Source of the DNA: Pseudomonadota bacterium
GTDB taxonomy: Bacteria > Myxococcota_A > UBA796 > CAJQPC01
Assembly: GCA_024228935.1 (NCBI GenBank)
Contig: JAAESX010000349.1
Location: 82,758-146,757 of the forward strand
DNA: 64,000 nucleotides
Reading direction: 5' to 3'
Of this stretch, positions 44,358-52,584 are shown in pieces. How positions within the stretch are numbered: the stretch's first letter is position 1; each line of letters opens with the position of its first letter. The notes below the pieces were generated by a model, which ran no database searches, was not told where the DNA came from, and saw nothing but the letters and a program-made list of their open reading frames with translations. Position numbers and translations under genes: made by a program.

Positions 44358-45494
44358 TCAGCCCAGGCCCGCGCGCAGCGCCTCGACGATGCGCTCGCTC
44401 GCCTGGCCGTCGCCGTACGGGTTGTGCGCCTTCGACATCGCCGCGTAGGCCTCGTCGCTCGTCAGGAGCGTGCTGACGCCCTCGACGATCCGGGTCACGT
44501 CGGTGCCGACGAGCTTCACGGTCCCGGCGTCGACCGCCTCGGGCCGCTCGGTGGTCTCACGCATGACGAGGACGGGCTTGCCCAGCGAGGGGGCCTCCTC
44601 CTGGATGCCGCCGCTGTCGGTCAGGATGACGGCCGACCGGTCCATCAGGCGGACGAACGGCGCGTAGTCGAGCGGCGCGATGAGGTGCACGTTCGGCAGA
44701 TCGCCGAGCAGGCTGTAGACCGGCTTCTGGACGTTCGGGTTCAGGTGCACCGGGTAGACGAACTCGGCGTCGGGGTGACGGAGAGCGAGCGTCTTGATGG
44801 CCGTGCAGATGTCCTGGAAGCCCTGGCCGTGGTTCTCGCGGCGGTGGCCCGTGATGGCGACCAGGGGCGCGTCACCGGCGATCGCCGAGAACGCGGTGCC
44901 GTAGTCGGCTCGCCAGTCCTCGAGGCTCCGGGCGACGACCCGCTCGCGCACCCACAGCAGGGCGTCGATGACGGTGTTGCCCGTCACGCTCAGGCCGGGA
45001 CCGACGAGCCCCTCGTCGACGAGGTTCTGCTTCGAGCGCTCGGTCGGAGCGAACCAGAACCGGCAGAGCTGGTCGGCGAGGACACGGTTGGCCTCCTCGG
45101 GGAAGGGGGCCGTCAGGTCGCCCGTCCGCAGCCCGGCCTCGACGTGACCGACGGGCACGTGGGAGTAGAAGCAGGCGAGCGTGGTGGCGAGCGTCGTGGT
45201 CGTGTCGCCGTGGACGAGCACGACGTCCGGCTTCTCTTCCTCGAGGACCGGGCGCATCGAGGTGATGACGCGCGCGGTCAGCTCGTGCAGGTTCTGGCCC
45301 GGCTTCATCAGGTCCAGGTCGTGGTGCGGCTCCAGCTCGAACAGGTCGACCACCTGGTCCAGCATCTCGCGGTGCTGGGCGGTGACGCAGACGCGGCTGT
45401 CGAAGCCCTCGGCGGCCTCGAGCGCTCGCACGACGGGCGCCATCTTGATGGCCTCGGGACGGGTTCCAAAGACGGACAGGACCTTGATGCTCAT
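44358..45494 (-). CDS. wecB: UDP-N-acetylglucosamine 2-epimerase (non-hydrolysing)
   Basis: Converts UDP-GlcNAc to UDP-ManNAc for surface polysaccharides. The 378-residue sequence has VFGTRPEAIKMAPVV at the N-terminus, VHGDTTTTLATTLACF, the GHVEAGLRTGD block, ITGHRRENHGQGF and TDSGGIQEEAPSLGKPVLVMRETTERPEAV, all diagnostic. The start overlaps the flippase stop (ATGA), so it ends the minus-strand polysaccharide transcript. Only 10 bases separate its end from the thioredoxin-like gene on the plus strand. Confidence 0.96.
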   Translation of the reverse strand: MSIKVLSVFGTRPEAIKMAPVVRALEAAEGFDSRVCVTAQHREMLDQVVDLFELEPHHDLDLMKPGQNLHELTARVITSMRPVLEEEKPDVVLVHGDTTTTLATTLACFYSHVPVGHVEAGLRTGDLTAPFPEEANRVLADQLCRFWFAPTERSKQNLVDEGLVGPGLSVTGNTVIDALLWVRERVVARSLEDWRADYGTAFSAIAGDAPLVAITGHRRENHGQGFQDICTAIKTLALRHPDAEFVYPVHLNPNVQKPVYSLLGDLPNVHLIAPLDYAPFVRLMDRSAVILTDSGGIQEEAPSLGKPVLVMRETTERPEAVDAGTVKLVGTDVTRIVEGVSTLLTSDEAYAAMSKAHNPYGDGQASERIVEALRAGLG

Positions 45495-47053
45495 GTCGAT
45501 GCTCTCCCGAGCTTCTTGGAGATTCGGCGCTTCACGCCCGCAAGGACCAGGTCGTCCTCCGGGCTTCGTCCCCATACCGCGGCGACGGCAAGGAACACGA
45601 GGATGGACACCACCGTGACGCCGGCCTGGATCAGCAGGGTCTGGTCGACGCCGAACCAGCGTCCGGCCAGGGCCACGGCGGCGAAGACCACGACCAGCAT
45701 CAGCGCGCGGGGCTCGAAGCCCTGGTGGCCGAGCAGGAACCGGACCTGGACGAGGCGCCAGAGCGACCAGGCCGCCAGGCTGATGCCCGTGGCGGTCGCA
45801 GCGCCCTGGATGCCCCACTGCGGGATCATCCACAGGTTCAGGCCGATGTTCAGGAGCGCGGCCAGCCCGGCGTTGACCAGGTTCAGCCGGGCACGGCCGG
45901 ACATCGGGATCAGCGCGTTGACCGGCACCGTCAGCACGTACGCGGCCTGGCCCCACAACAGGATGGTCAGCGCCGAGCCGGCCGAGGCGAACTCGTCCTT
46001 CCACAGCGCGAGCAGCACGTCGATCCCGACGTAGACCCCGATGTAGACGGGCGCCGCGAGGATGACCATCCAGCGCGTGACGATGCGCAGGACCTTCTTG
46101 ATCTGGATGGGGTCGCCGGCCTGGACCATCTCGGCGAGGACCGGCTGGAACATGGTGTTCACGGCGACGGCGGGGACCTCGCCGATCATCGCGAGCGTCA
46201 CGGCGGTCCGGTAGAGGCCGGTCTCCGCGGTGCCGGCGAGCGCCAGCACCATCATGGTGTCGGCCCACTGGTTCACCCGGAAGAGCATCGAGCTGAAGCT
46301 CTCGGGCAGCGAGTACGCGAACAGCTTCGAGGCGTCGAACTTCGCCTTCACCCCGGCGATCAACGGCTTGACCCGCCGCACGACCAGCGCCAGGGCGACG
46401 ACCAGGGACGCGGCGTTCGCGGCGACGAACCCGACGATGACCGCTTGCACGCCGAGGCCCAGCGCCCAGGGGATGGCGGCGGCCATGGCCATGCCGATGG
46501 GCAGGACGACCAGGTACGCGAGCGTCTGACCGCGCATGTCCTTGAGCCCGCGCAGGATGCCGACACAGCCCAGCAGCAGCGACCAGATGGCGATGGCCGG
46601 CGACATCAGCAACAGGGCCTCGGGCACACCGGGCTCGAGGGCGCCGATGGGCTCGAGCAAGGCGAGCGCCCAGGCCTGCTCCGCCTGTCCGGCCATCACG
46701 AGCGTGATGACCAGGCCCATCAGGACGGGGCCTCCGATGAGCGAGGTCACCAGCGTCGCGATGAGCGTGCCGCGAAGAGCCGGGCGGTCGTCCGCCTGGC
46801 GCTGGCGGGCACCGAAGTAGACGACGCCCTTGTCCGTCCCCAGCGGCGCGAAGCTGGAGAGGATGGTGACGAAGTTCCGCGCGCCCTCGTAGACGCCGTA
46901 CCCGAGCGGACCCAGCGCGTTCGCCAGGATCCAGTTCGTCAGGAACCGCAGGCCGCGGTTGAGCAGGTTGCCGACGAAGACGAGCCCGGATCCCGCCGCG
47001 ACCTCCGCGGCCTTCTCGGTCGCGCCATCCGACGGCTTGGGCTCCTCGCTCAC
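45491..47053 (-). CDS. wzx: Polysaccharide flippase (Wzx/MATE-like)
   Basis: A 520-residue protein with 12 to 14 predicted membrane helices and the N-terminal pattern GLVFVGNLLNRGLRFLTNWILANALGPLGYGVYEGARN typical of the polysaccharide-biosynthesis (MVF/MOP) flippases. It would move the undecaprenyl-linked repeat unit across the inner membrane. It overlaps the sulfotransferase stop upstream and wecB start downstream, giving a tight wza-sulfotransferase-wzx-wecB order. Confidence 0.9.
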   Translation of the reverse strand: MSEEPKPSDGATEKAAEVAAGSGLVFVGNLLNRGLRFLTNWILANALGPLGYGVYEGARNFVTILSSFAPLGTDKGVVYFGARQRQADDRPALRGTLIATLVTSLIGGPVLMGLVITLVMAGQAEQAWALALLEPIGALEPGVPEALLLMSPAIAIWSLLLGCVGILRGLKDMRGQTLAYLVVLPIGMAMAAAIPWALGLGVQAVIVGFVAANAASLVVALALVVRRVKPLIAGVKAKFDASKLFAYSLPESFSSMLFRVNQWADTMMVLALAGTAETGLYRTAVTLAMIGEVPAVAVNTMFQPVLAEMVQAGDPIQIKKVLRIVTRWMVILAAPVYIGVYVGIDVLLALWKDEFASAGSALTILLWGQAAYVLTVPVNALIPMSGRARLNLVNAGLAALLNIGLNLWMIPQWGIQGAATATGISLAAWSLWRLVQVRFLLGHQGFEPRALMLVVVFAAVALAGRWFGVDQTLLIQAGVTVVSILVFLAVAAVWGRSPEDDLVLAGVKRRISKKLGRAST

Positions 47054-47970
47054 GTCCAGGCGGACAGATCGCGGTCGAGCAGCGTGGAGAGCTCCTCGAC
47101 GTGCGGGCGGAAGCGCTCGGTGAGCTCCGCCTTCAGCGCCCGATCCATCGGGCTCCGGTCGACGTACTTGATGTTCAGCCGCCGCATGGCGCGCAGCGAT
47201 AGCTTGTGGCCGGGGATGCGGCCCGGCACGACCCCCTCGAGCACCTGTTGGCGCGAGGGGTGGATCAGGAAGTCCTGGACCGGCCGGCTGTAGACCGTCC
47301 GGTTGCTGTTCTTGGCGCGCTGGTCGGGCGCGAAGATGTCGTCGAAGCCGTCGAAGTCCTCGCGGACACCCAGGTACCGACAGGCTCCCCGGAAGGTCCC
47401 CTTCGGGTCGCTGCGGAAGTCGTCGTTGATGACGACGTGCACGCGGTCACGGCCGAAGACATCGAAGTAGCGCTTCACCTGCGGCGCGTAGCGGACCATC
47501 TTGCTGTAGCGCAGGGCCTCGCGCGGGATGCGGTGCGGCGGCTCGGCGATGGACCCGTCGATCCGGCCGGGCTCGGCGGCGATGGCCTCGGCGAAGTCCG
47601 AGATGTCCTCGTCTCCGCGGAACACGAAGTGGCTGTGCAGCGAGTGCAGCAGCGTGACCGGGTTGCGCAGCAGCAGCAGGATGCCGGCGTCCGGGTCGTA
47701 GTCGTGGATCTCCTGCGCGGCGTTGTCGCTGAACAGGTACCAGGTGCTGGCCTCGCCGATGCGCCTGGCGTCGGCCGGCGCGTCCGCGAAGAAGCTGTGG
47801 AAGTTCTCCAGGCTCCGCGGCGGCACGTGGTAGCCCAGGTCGCTGCCGAAGTAGTGCAGCTCCTTCTTGGCCATCCACACGTCGGGATGCTTGGACAGGT
47901 AGCCGTTCATCTGGCCCGACCCGGATCTCGGGTGGCCGACGACGAAGAAGTCGGGTCGCCTCAAGGGCAT
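47050..47970 (-). CDS. PAPS-dependent sulfotransferase
   Basis: A 306-residue cytoplasmic sulfotransferase. The PAPS 5'-phosphate loop is VVGHPRSGSGQMNGYLSKHPDV, and the 3'-phosphate region is ILLLLRNPVTLLHSLHSHFVFRG. Its place between the polysaccharide export protein and the flippase suggests it sulfates the repeat unit of the exported glycan. The ATG at 47970 is chosen because it immediately precedes the core. A 10-base gap separates it from the wza-like gene. Confidence 0.88.
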   Translation of the reverse strand: MPLRRPDFFVVGHPRSGSGQMNGYLSKHPDVWMAKKELHYFGSDLGYHVPPRSLENFHSFFADAPADARRIGEASTWYLFSDNAAQEIHDYDPDAGILLLLRNPVTLLHSLHSHFVFRGDEDISDFAEAIAAEPGRIDGSIAEPPHRIPREALRYSKMVRYAPQVKRYFDVFGRDRVHVVINDDFRSDPKGTFRGACRYLGVREDFDGFDDIFAPDQRAKNSNRTVYSRPVQDFLIHPSRQQVLEGVVPGRIPGHKLSLRAMRRLNIKYVDRSPMDRALKAELTERFRPHVEELSTLLDRDLSAWT

Positions 47971-47980
47971 CCTCCGATGC

Positions 47981-48814
47981 TCAGACGTGCGAGACGTCGA
48001 TGAAGATCTGGTCTTCCGGCTCGAGCACGAAGTCGGCGTCCTTGCCTTGCAGGATGCGCTTGTACTTGACCTCGATCCGTTCGCCATCCCGCAGGATGTA
48101 GACCTTGTTGATCTTGGCGGTCTCGAGCAGGCCACCGGCCTTCGTGAGCGCCTTGGTCAGCGTGATGCCGTCGGCCCAGCTGACCGGACCCGGCTCGCCG
48201 ACCTGACCCAGGATGTAGACCGCCTTGCCCTCGGGCACGTGGATCTGGTCGCCGGACAGCACGGCGACGTCGCCGCGGGCCTTCACCAGGTCCTCGTACC
48301 GAACGCTGATGACCTCGTCCGCGCGGGTGATCTGGATCTCGGTGACGGTCTCGTCGGAGACACCGCCGGCGTCCGCGAGCACCTGGCGCAGCGTCGTCGG
48401 TCCCTTGAGGAAGTAGACGGCGGGCTTGGTCACGAGGCCCGTGACCTCGACCGGCTGGCTGGCGTAGGTGTCGACGTGGACGAAGACCTCGGGCTCGACG
48501 AGGTAGTCCTTGTCGAGGAGGCGCTGGACGAGCCGACCGACCTGCGGGGTCGACATGCCGGAGACGAAGACCTGGCCGAGCAGCGGGTAGTGGATGCTCC
48601 CGTCCGGCGAGATGGGGAACTCGCCCGTCATCTCCTCTTCGCCGAGGACCTTGATGCGCAGGATGTCGCCGTTTCCGACGAAGTACTCCTGCGGGACCTC
48701 GACCTCGCTGACGAGCGCGGTGCCGCCCCAGCCGTTGATGCTGGCGCGAGCCTCGCCGTCGTCCTGCGCGAGGGCAGGACCGGAGAGGCTCAGCAGGGCG
48801 GTCAGTACGAGCAT
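47981..48814 (-). CDS. wza: Polysaccharide export outer-membrane protein (Wza-like)
   Basis: A 277-residue protein with a signal peptide (MLVLTALLSLSGPALAQ) and a Poly_export domain (YFVGNGDILRIKVLGEEEMTGEFPISPDGSIHYPLLGQV). A SLBB-like domain follows (GQVGEPGPVSWADGITLTKALTKAGG). It forms the periplasmic-outer-membrane channel for capsule or exopolysaccharide. It lacks a lipobox, unlike E. coli Wza. It heads the unit that continues with the sulfotransferase, flippase and epimerase. Confidence 0.92.
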   Translation of the reverse strand: MLVLTALLSLSGPALAQDDGEARASINGWGGTALVSEVEVPQEYFVGNGDILRIKVLGEEEMTGEFPISPDGSIHYPLLGQVFVSGMSTPQVGRLVQRLLDKDYLVEPEVFVHVDTYASQPVEVTGLVTKPAVYFLKGPTTLRQVLADAGGVSDETVTEIQITRADEVISVRYEDLVKARGDVAVLSGDQIHVPEGKAVYILGQVGEPGPVSWADGITLTKALTKAGGLLETAKINKVYILRDGERIEVKYKRILQGKDADFVLEPEDQIFIDVSHV

Positions 48815-48908
48815 CGAGACTCCAGGGGGAACCGGTCAATGGGACATCGGGTCGGGACGTCCCATCCTTCAACACAAACGGTAGCACCGGCTTCCGGGCG
48901 GCCCGGTA
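48815..48908 (-). promoter_or_regulatory. Intergenic region upstream of wza-like gene
   Basis: A 94-base gap that is less GC-rich than its surroundings (TTCAACACAAACGGTAGC). It contains a perfect 10-base palindrome GGGACGTCCC (48854-48863) that could be an operator. It probably holds the promoter for wza and following genes and the end of the ligase transcript. No convincing -35/-10 pair is seen. Confidence 0.3.
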
Positions 48909-50366
48909 TCACGCCGCGTTCTTCGCTGCAGGGGGGAGGGGGACCACGCCAGGACGCTGCTCCAACGCCTGACGTCGGCGGATCTCCAGCGAGCTCGCGA
49001 ACAGGATGCCGACCATGCCCCAGAACAGCCAGGCCACCGTGACGCGCTGGATGTAGCTGTTGGAGAGGAAGTTGGTGACCACCGTGACCGAGGTCAGGGC
49101 GATCATGTAGGCCCCGAACTTGCGGGTCCAGCTGTCCGCGGCGTTCCGGAAGACGAACAGGCCCTGGCGGACGACCTCGATCTGCAGGGCGATGTAGCTG
49201 AGGACCGCGATGGGGCCGAGCTGGTACAGCAGCGACAGGTAGTCGTTGTGCGAGTCCAGGTTCTCGCTCTTCTCGGTCGAGCGGTACATGTCCGCGTACA
49301 TGTCGGTCATCTCGTAGTGACCGCCGATGCCGAGTCCGAGCAGGATGTCGCCGGGGGACTGCCGGGAGAACTCGGCCATGCTGCTGGTCCAGATGCCGAT
49401 GCGGCCACTGCCCAGGGTGCGTCGGTCGGCGAGCGCGTCGTCGCCGAGGAAGGTCACCAGGTCGCTGAACCGGTCCTGCATGCTCGCGTTGGTGAGCACG
49501 AGGATGAGCCCGGCTCCCAGCCCCAGCCCGAGCAGTCCCCACCGGCGCTGGATGGCCAGGTACACGCCGACGAACACGGCGAACCCGGTCAGCGCGGTCC
49601 GCACGAACGTGTAGTACATGCAGGCGAGCGCCAGCCCCTGCAGGCCGAGCACCATGACGCGCTTCCAGCCCGTCGTGTTGGTGAGCCAGAAGAGCAGCAT
49701 CGTGTTCAGCGTGAGCAGGAACAGCGCGTGGTTGTGCAGGTTGTGGTAGCCGCCGACCAGCCGGTAGTAGCCCTGCCGGTAGTGCTCGTAGATCTGGCCG
49801 CTGCCCAGGTGGTAGGTGCTGACCATCAGCGAGACCACCCCGCCCAGCGTCATCACGAGCAGCAGGCGGTGGCGCCAGTCGCGGGTCGTCATCATCGCGC
49901 TGATGAGGAACATCAGCAGCAGCGGGACGATGTATTTGGCCATGATCTCGGCCGCGTCGCGCACGTCGCCCGACCGGCCCGCCGCGATGACCAGGACCGC
50001 CAGGTAGCAGGCCATCGCCAGGAAGCCTGGGATGCGCTCGACGCGGCGCAGCTCCAGGTAGAACAGCACCGCGGCCAGCGCTGCGATGCCGCCGCCGAAG
50101 GCCTCGAGCACGTTCAGCCCGCCCAGGCTGGCCGGCACCCACCAGAACAGGTCGATGACGACCCGGATGAAGAAGACGGCCAGCAGCGCGTGCTTGGGCT
50201 GCGTGAAGAAGTAGAGGCCGAACAGGATGGCCACGCAGCCGCCCACGACGGCCTTCGCAGGCGCGCCGAGGATGAGGAGCGTGAGCACCGAGATGACACA
50301 CGAGCCGACGAGGACGTCGAGCCCCTTGATGTCGTCCGGAACGATCCTGGCGAGGATCGCACGCAT
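48909..50366 (-). CDS. O-antigen ligase/polymerase-like membrane protein
   Basis: A 485-residue protein with about 12 membrane helices. Residues YRLVGGYHNLHNHALFLLTLNT, and later LLGLGIGGHYEMTDMYADMYRSTEKSENLDSHNDYLSLLYQLG, match the Wzy/O-antigen ligase family, with the large periplasmic loop and the H-N-D-Y motif. It probably polymerises or ligates the glycan. The ATG overlaps the stop of the BY-kinase gene (TGATG), so they are coupled. Confidence 0.88.
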   Translation of the reverse strand: MRAILARIVPDDIKGLDVLVGSCVISVLTLLILGAPAKAVVGGCVAILFGLYFFTQPKHALLAVFFIRVVIDLFWWVPASLGGLNVLEAFGGGIAALAAVLFYLELRRVERIPGFLAMACYLAVLVIAAGRSGDVRDAAEIMAKYIVPLLLMFLISAMMTTRDWRHRLLLVMTLGGVVSLMVSTYHLGSGQIYEHYRQGYYRLVGGYHNLHNHALFLLTLNTMLLFWLTNTTGWKRVMVLGLQGLALACMYYTFVRTALTGFAVFVGVYLAIQRRWGLLGLGLGAGLILVLTNASMQDRFSDLVTFLGDDALADRRTLGSGRIGIWTSSMAEFSRQSPGDILLGLGIGGHYEMTDMYADMYRSTEKSENLDSHNDYLSLLYQLGPIAVLSYIALQIEVVRQGLFVFRNAADSWTRKFGAYMIALTSVTVVTNFLSNSYIQRVTVAWLFWGMVGILFASSLEIRRRQALEQRPGVVPLPPAAKNAA

Positions 50367-52492
50367 CAGCTGGCGTCCCGCTCCTCGGCCGGGTCCGCGT
50401 AGTAGACCGAGTTGTAGTCGTAGTAATAGTAGTAGCCGTAGCCACTCTTCCGGACGTCGAGCCGGTTGACGATGGCGCCCAGGATGTTGGCGTTCATCTC
50501 GGTCAGGCGCGACCGGCAGTGGATGACCTGGTTCTTCTCGGTCTGGTTGCTGCGGACGGCCATCACGACCCCGTCGACCATGCGCGACAGGATGAGCGGG
50601 TCGGCCACGGCGGTGACCGGCGGGCTGTCGATGACGATCATGTCGTAGCCCGTGATGCTGTCGAGCAGCTTGATGAACTTCTCGCTGCCCAGCAGCTCGG
50701 CGGGGTTCTCGGGGTGCGGCCCGGCCACCAGCAGGTCGAGGTTCGGGATGGGGGTGTCCCACGTCGCCTCGGCGATGGTCATCTTGCCGTCGAGCACCGA
50801 CGTGATGCCGACGTCGTTCGGCCGACAGAACAGCTTGTGCTGCGTCGGGCGGCGAAGGTCGCAGTCGATGAGCAGCACCCGCGTGCCGGTCATAGCGATG
50901 ACGGCGGCCAGGTTCGAGCTGATGAAGCTCTTGCCCTCCTGAGGAGCCGCCGAGGTGACCAGCAGCCGTCGCAGCGGCTTGTCCTTGCTGCGGAACAGGA
51001 TGTTGGTCCGGATGCTGCGCAGGCCCTCGGTCGTGGGACTTCGCGGTCGACCGTGCACGTACAGGTTTCGCTCGAACTCGCTCGGGATCGAGGCCATCTC
51101 CTCGGGCGGCACCAGCGGCACGGCGCCCAGGAAGGGGATGCCGACGTCCTGCTCGATGTCGTCACGGCTCTTGATGGTGCTGTCGAGGTACTCCTGGAGG
51201 AACGCCAGGGCGACGCCGGCCATGAGCCCGACCAGCAGCGCGATGGGCAGGTTCGTCAGCATGTTCGGCTTGACCGGGTCGGGGTCCTCCCAGGCCCGGT
51301 CGACGAAGTGCACGTTGTTGGCGCGGATGTCGTTGACGATCTCGATCTGGGCGAGCCGCTGGTCGAGGGTCTTGTAGAAGTCGTCGAGCTTCTCGACCTT
51401 CGCGCGCTTGGACTGCAGCTCGAGGAACTGCAGGTTGAGGGCCTCGAGGTCCTTGCTGACGAGCTGGATCTCGTCGCGGACGTCGGTCTCGCGGTTCCGC
51501 AGGAGCGAGAGCTTGGCCTCGCGCCCGGAGATGTACTCCTGGAGCTGGTTCCGAAGGAGCTCCTCCTGACCCTGGATCTGCTCGTCGAGAGCGAGCACCT
51601 CGGGGTGGCTCTCGCGGCGGGTGGTCAGCGCCTGCTTCCGGTCCTGGCGCAGGTCCTGGAGCTTGGCGATGCCGCGGGCGAGCCGCTCGTCCTGCTGCGC
51701 GATGTGGTTCGCGAGGCCGAGCCAGTCGTTGCCCTTGTAGAGGGTCTTCAGGCGCTCGACGTCCGACTGGACGAGCAGGCGCTCGGTCTGGGCGGTCGCG
51801 AGCTGGTTCTGGAGCTTCTTCTCGCCCTCCTGGATGGCGGTCCGCTCGTCGTCGACGCCCAGCAGGCCGTTGCTGTAGATGAACTCGTGGACCTCGGTCT
51901 CGGCGCTGGCGCGTCGGGCGTTGTAGAGCTGCTTCTGCTCCATCAGCCGCGTGCGGGCGAGCTCGCTGTCCTCGCGGGCGCGCTCCAGGTTGGAGTGCAT
52001 GTACGCCTCGGCGAGCGAGTTCGCGAAGAGCGCGGCCTTGGCGGGGTCCGGGTAGACGAAGGTGATGTGGACGAGGTCGGTGTCGCCCTCGGGCCGGATC
52101 TCGAGCGCCTTGCGGAAGTTCTCGACCGGGTCGTCGGCCTCGTCGAAGTCGTGGATGCCGTGGTCTTCCCGCAGATCGTCGATCGTCTTCAGGATGAGCG
52201 TGCGGCTGCGCAGGATGCGGTACTGCGTCGCGTAGTAGGCGTGGCGCTCGTCGTTCGTCTTGATGCTGACGAGCTCGCTGGCGTCCTCGACCGGAAGGAT
52301 CATGGGCGCCTTGGGCGCGATCTCGATGGTCGCGGTCGAGCTGAAGTACTCGGTCATCGCCAGCGTGCCGACGAACACCGTGGCGATGAGCACGCCCGTG
52401 ATCGTGGCCACCGTGCCCATCCTCTTCCTGAGGATCTGCCAGTAGTAGACGAGGTTTGCCTCGCGGTAGCGCCCGGAGTCGTTATCGATCAT
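50366..52492 (-). CDS. wzc: Polysaccharide chain-length/BY-kinase (Wzz domain plus tyrosine kinase)
   Basis: A 708-residue co-polymerase and kinase. An N-terminal Wzz domain (YYWQILRKRMGTVATITGVLIATV) has a long coiled-coil periplasmic region (QLYNARRASAETEVHEF to QSKRAKVEKL) and a second helix PIALLVGLMAGVALAFLQEYL. The kinase has Walker A VTSAAPQEGKSFISSNL, Walker A' VLLIDCDLRRPTQHKLF and Walker B YDMIVIDSPP. The C-terminus is tyrosine-rich (YGYYYYYDYNSVYY), the usual autophosphorylation site. No phosphatase (Wzb) is nearby. It controls glycan length with the adjacent polymerase. Confidence 0.94.
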   Translation of the reverse strand: MIDNDSGRYREANLVYYWQILRKRMGTVATITGVLIATVFVGTLAMTEYFSSTATIEIAPKAPMILPVEDASELVSIKTNDERHAYYATQYRILRSRTLILKTIDDLREDHGIHDFDEADDPVENFRKALEIRPEGDTDLVHITFVYPDPAKAALFANSLAEAYMHSNLERAREDSELARTRLMEQKQLYNARRASAETEVHEFIYSNGLLGVDDERTAIQEGEKKLQNQLATAQTERLLVQSDVERLKTLYKGNDWLGLANHIAQQDERLARGIAKLQDLRQDRKQALTTRRESHPEVLALDEQIQGQEELLRNQLQEYISGREAKLSLLRNRETDVRDEIQLVSKDLEALNLQFLELQSKRAKVEKLDDFYKTLDQRLAQIEIVNDIRANNVHFVDRAWEDPDPVKPNMLTNLPIALLVGLMAGVALAFLQEYLDSTIKSRDDIEQDVGIPFLGAVPLVPPEEMASIPSEFERNLYVHGRPRSPTTEGLRSIRTNILFRSKDKPLRRLLVTSAAPQEGKSFISSNLAAVIAMTGTRVLLIDCDLRRPTQHKLFCRPNDVGITSVLDGKMTIAEATWDTPIPNLDLLVAGPHPENPAELLGSEKFIKLLDSITGYDMIVIDSPPVTAVADPLILSRMVDGVVMAVRSNQTEKNQVIHCRSRLTEMNANILGAIVNRLDVRKSGYGYYYYYDYNSVYYADPAEERDAS

Positions 52493-52584
52493 GGTGTGGT
52501 GCTGCTCTCGAGAGAGGCTCTTGACAGGACCAGAGAGGCCCAATCTGACTCGTAACCTAGCACCTCATCGGGGGAGCCTCTTCG
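52493..52584. promoter_or_regulatory. Divergent promoter between BY-kinase and second polymerase genes
   Basis: A 92-base gap between divergent polysaccharide genes. TTGACA (52521-52526) is a perfect -35 hexamer for the plus strand, but the sequence 17 bases later (TCTGAC) is a poor -10. GGGGAG precedes the plus-strand GTG by 8 bases and is a good ribosome-binding site. CTCTCGAGAG is a 10-base palindrome near 52505. Confidence 0.35.
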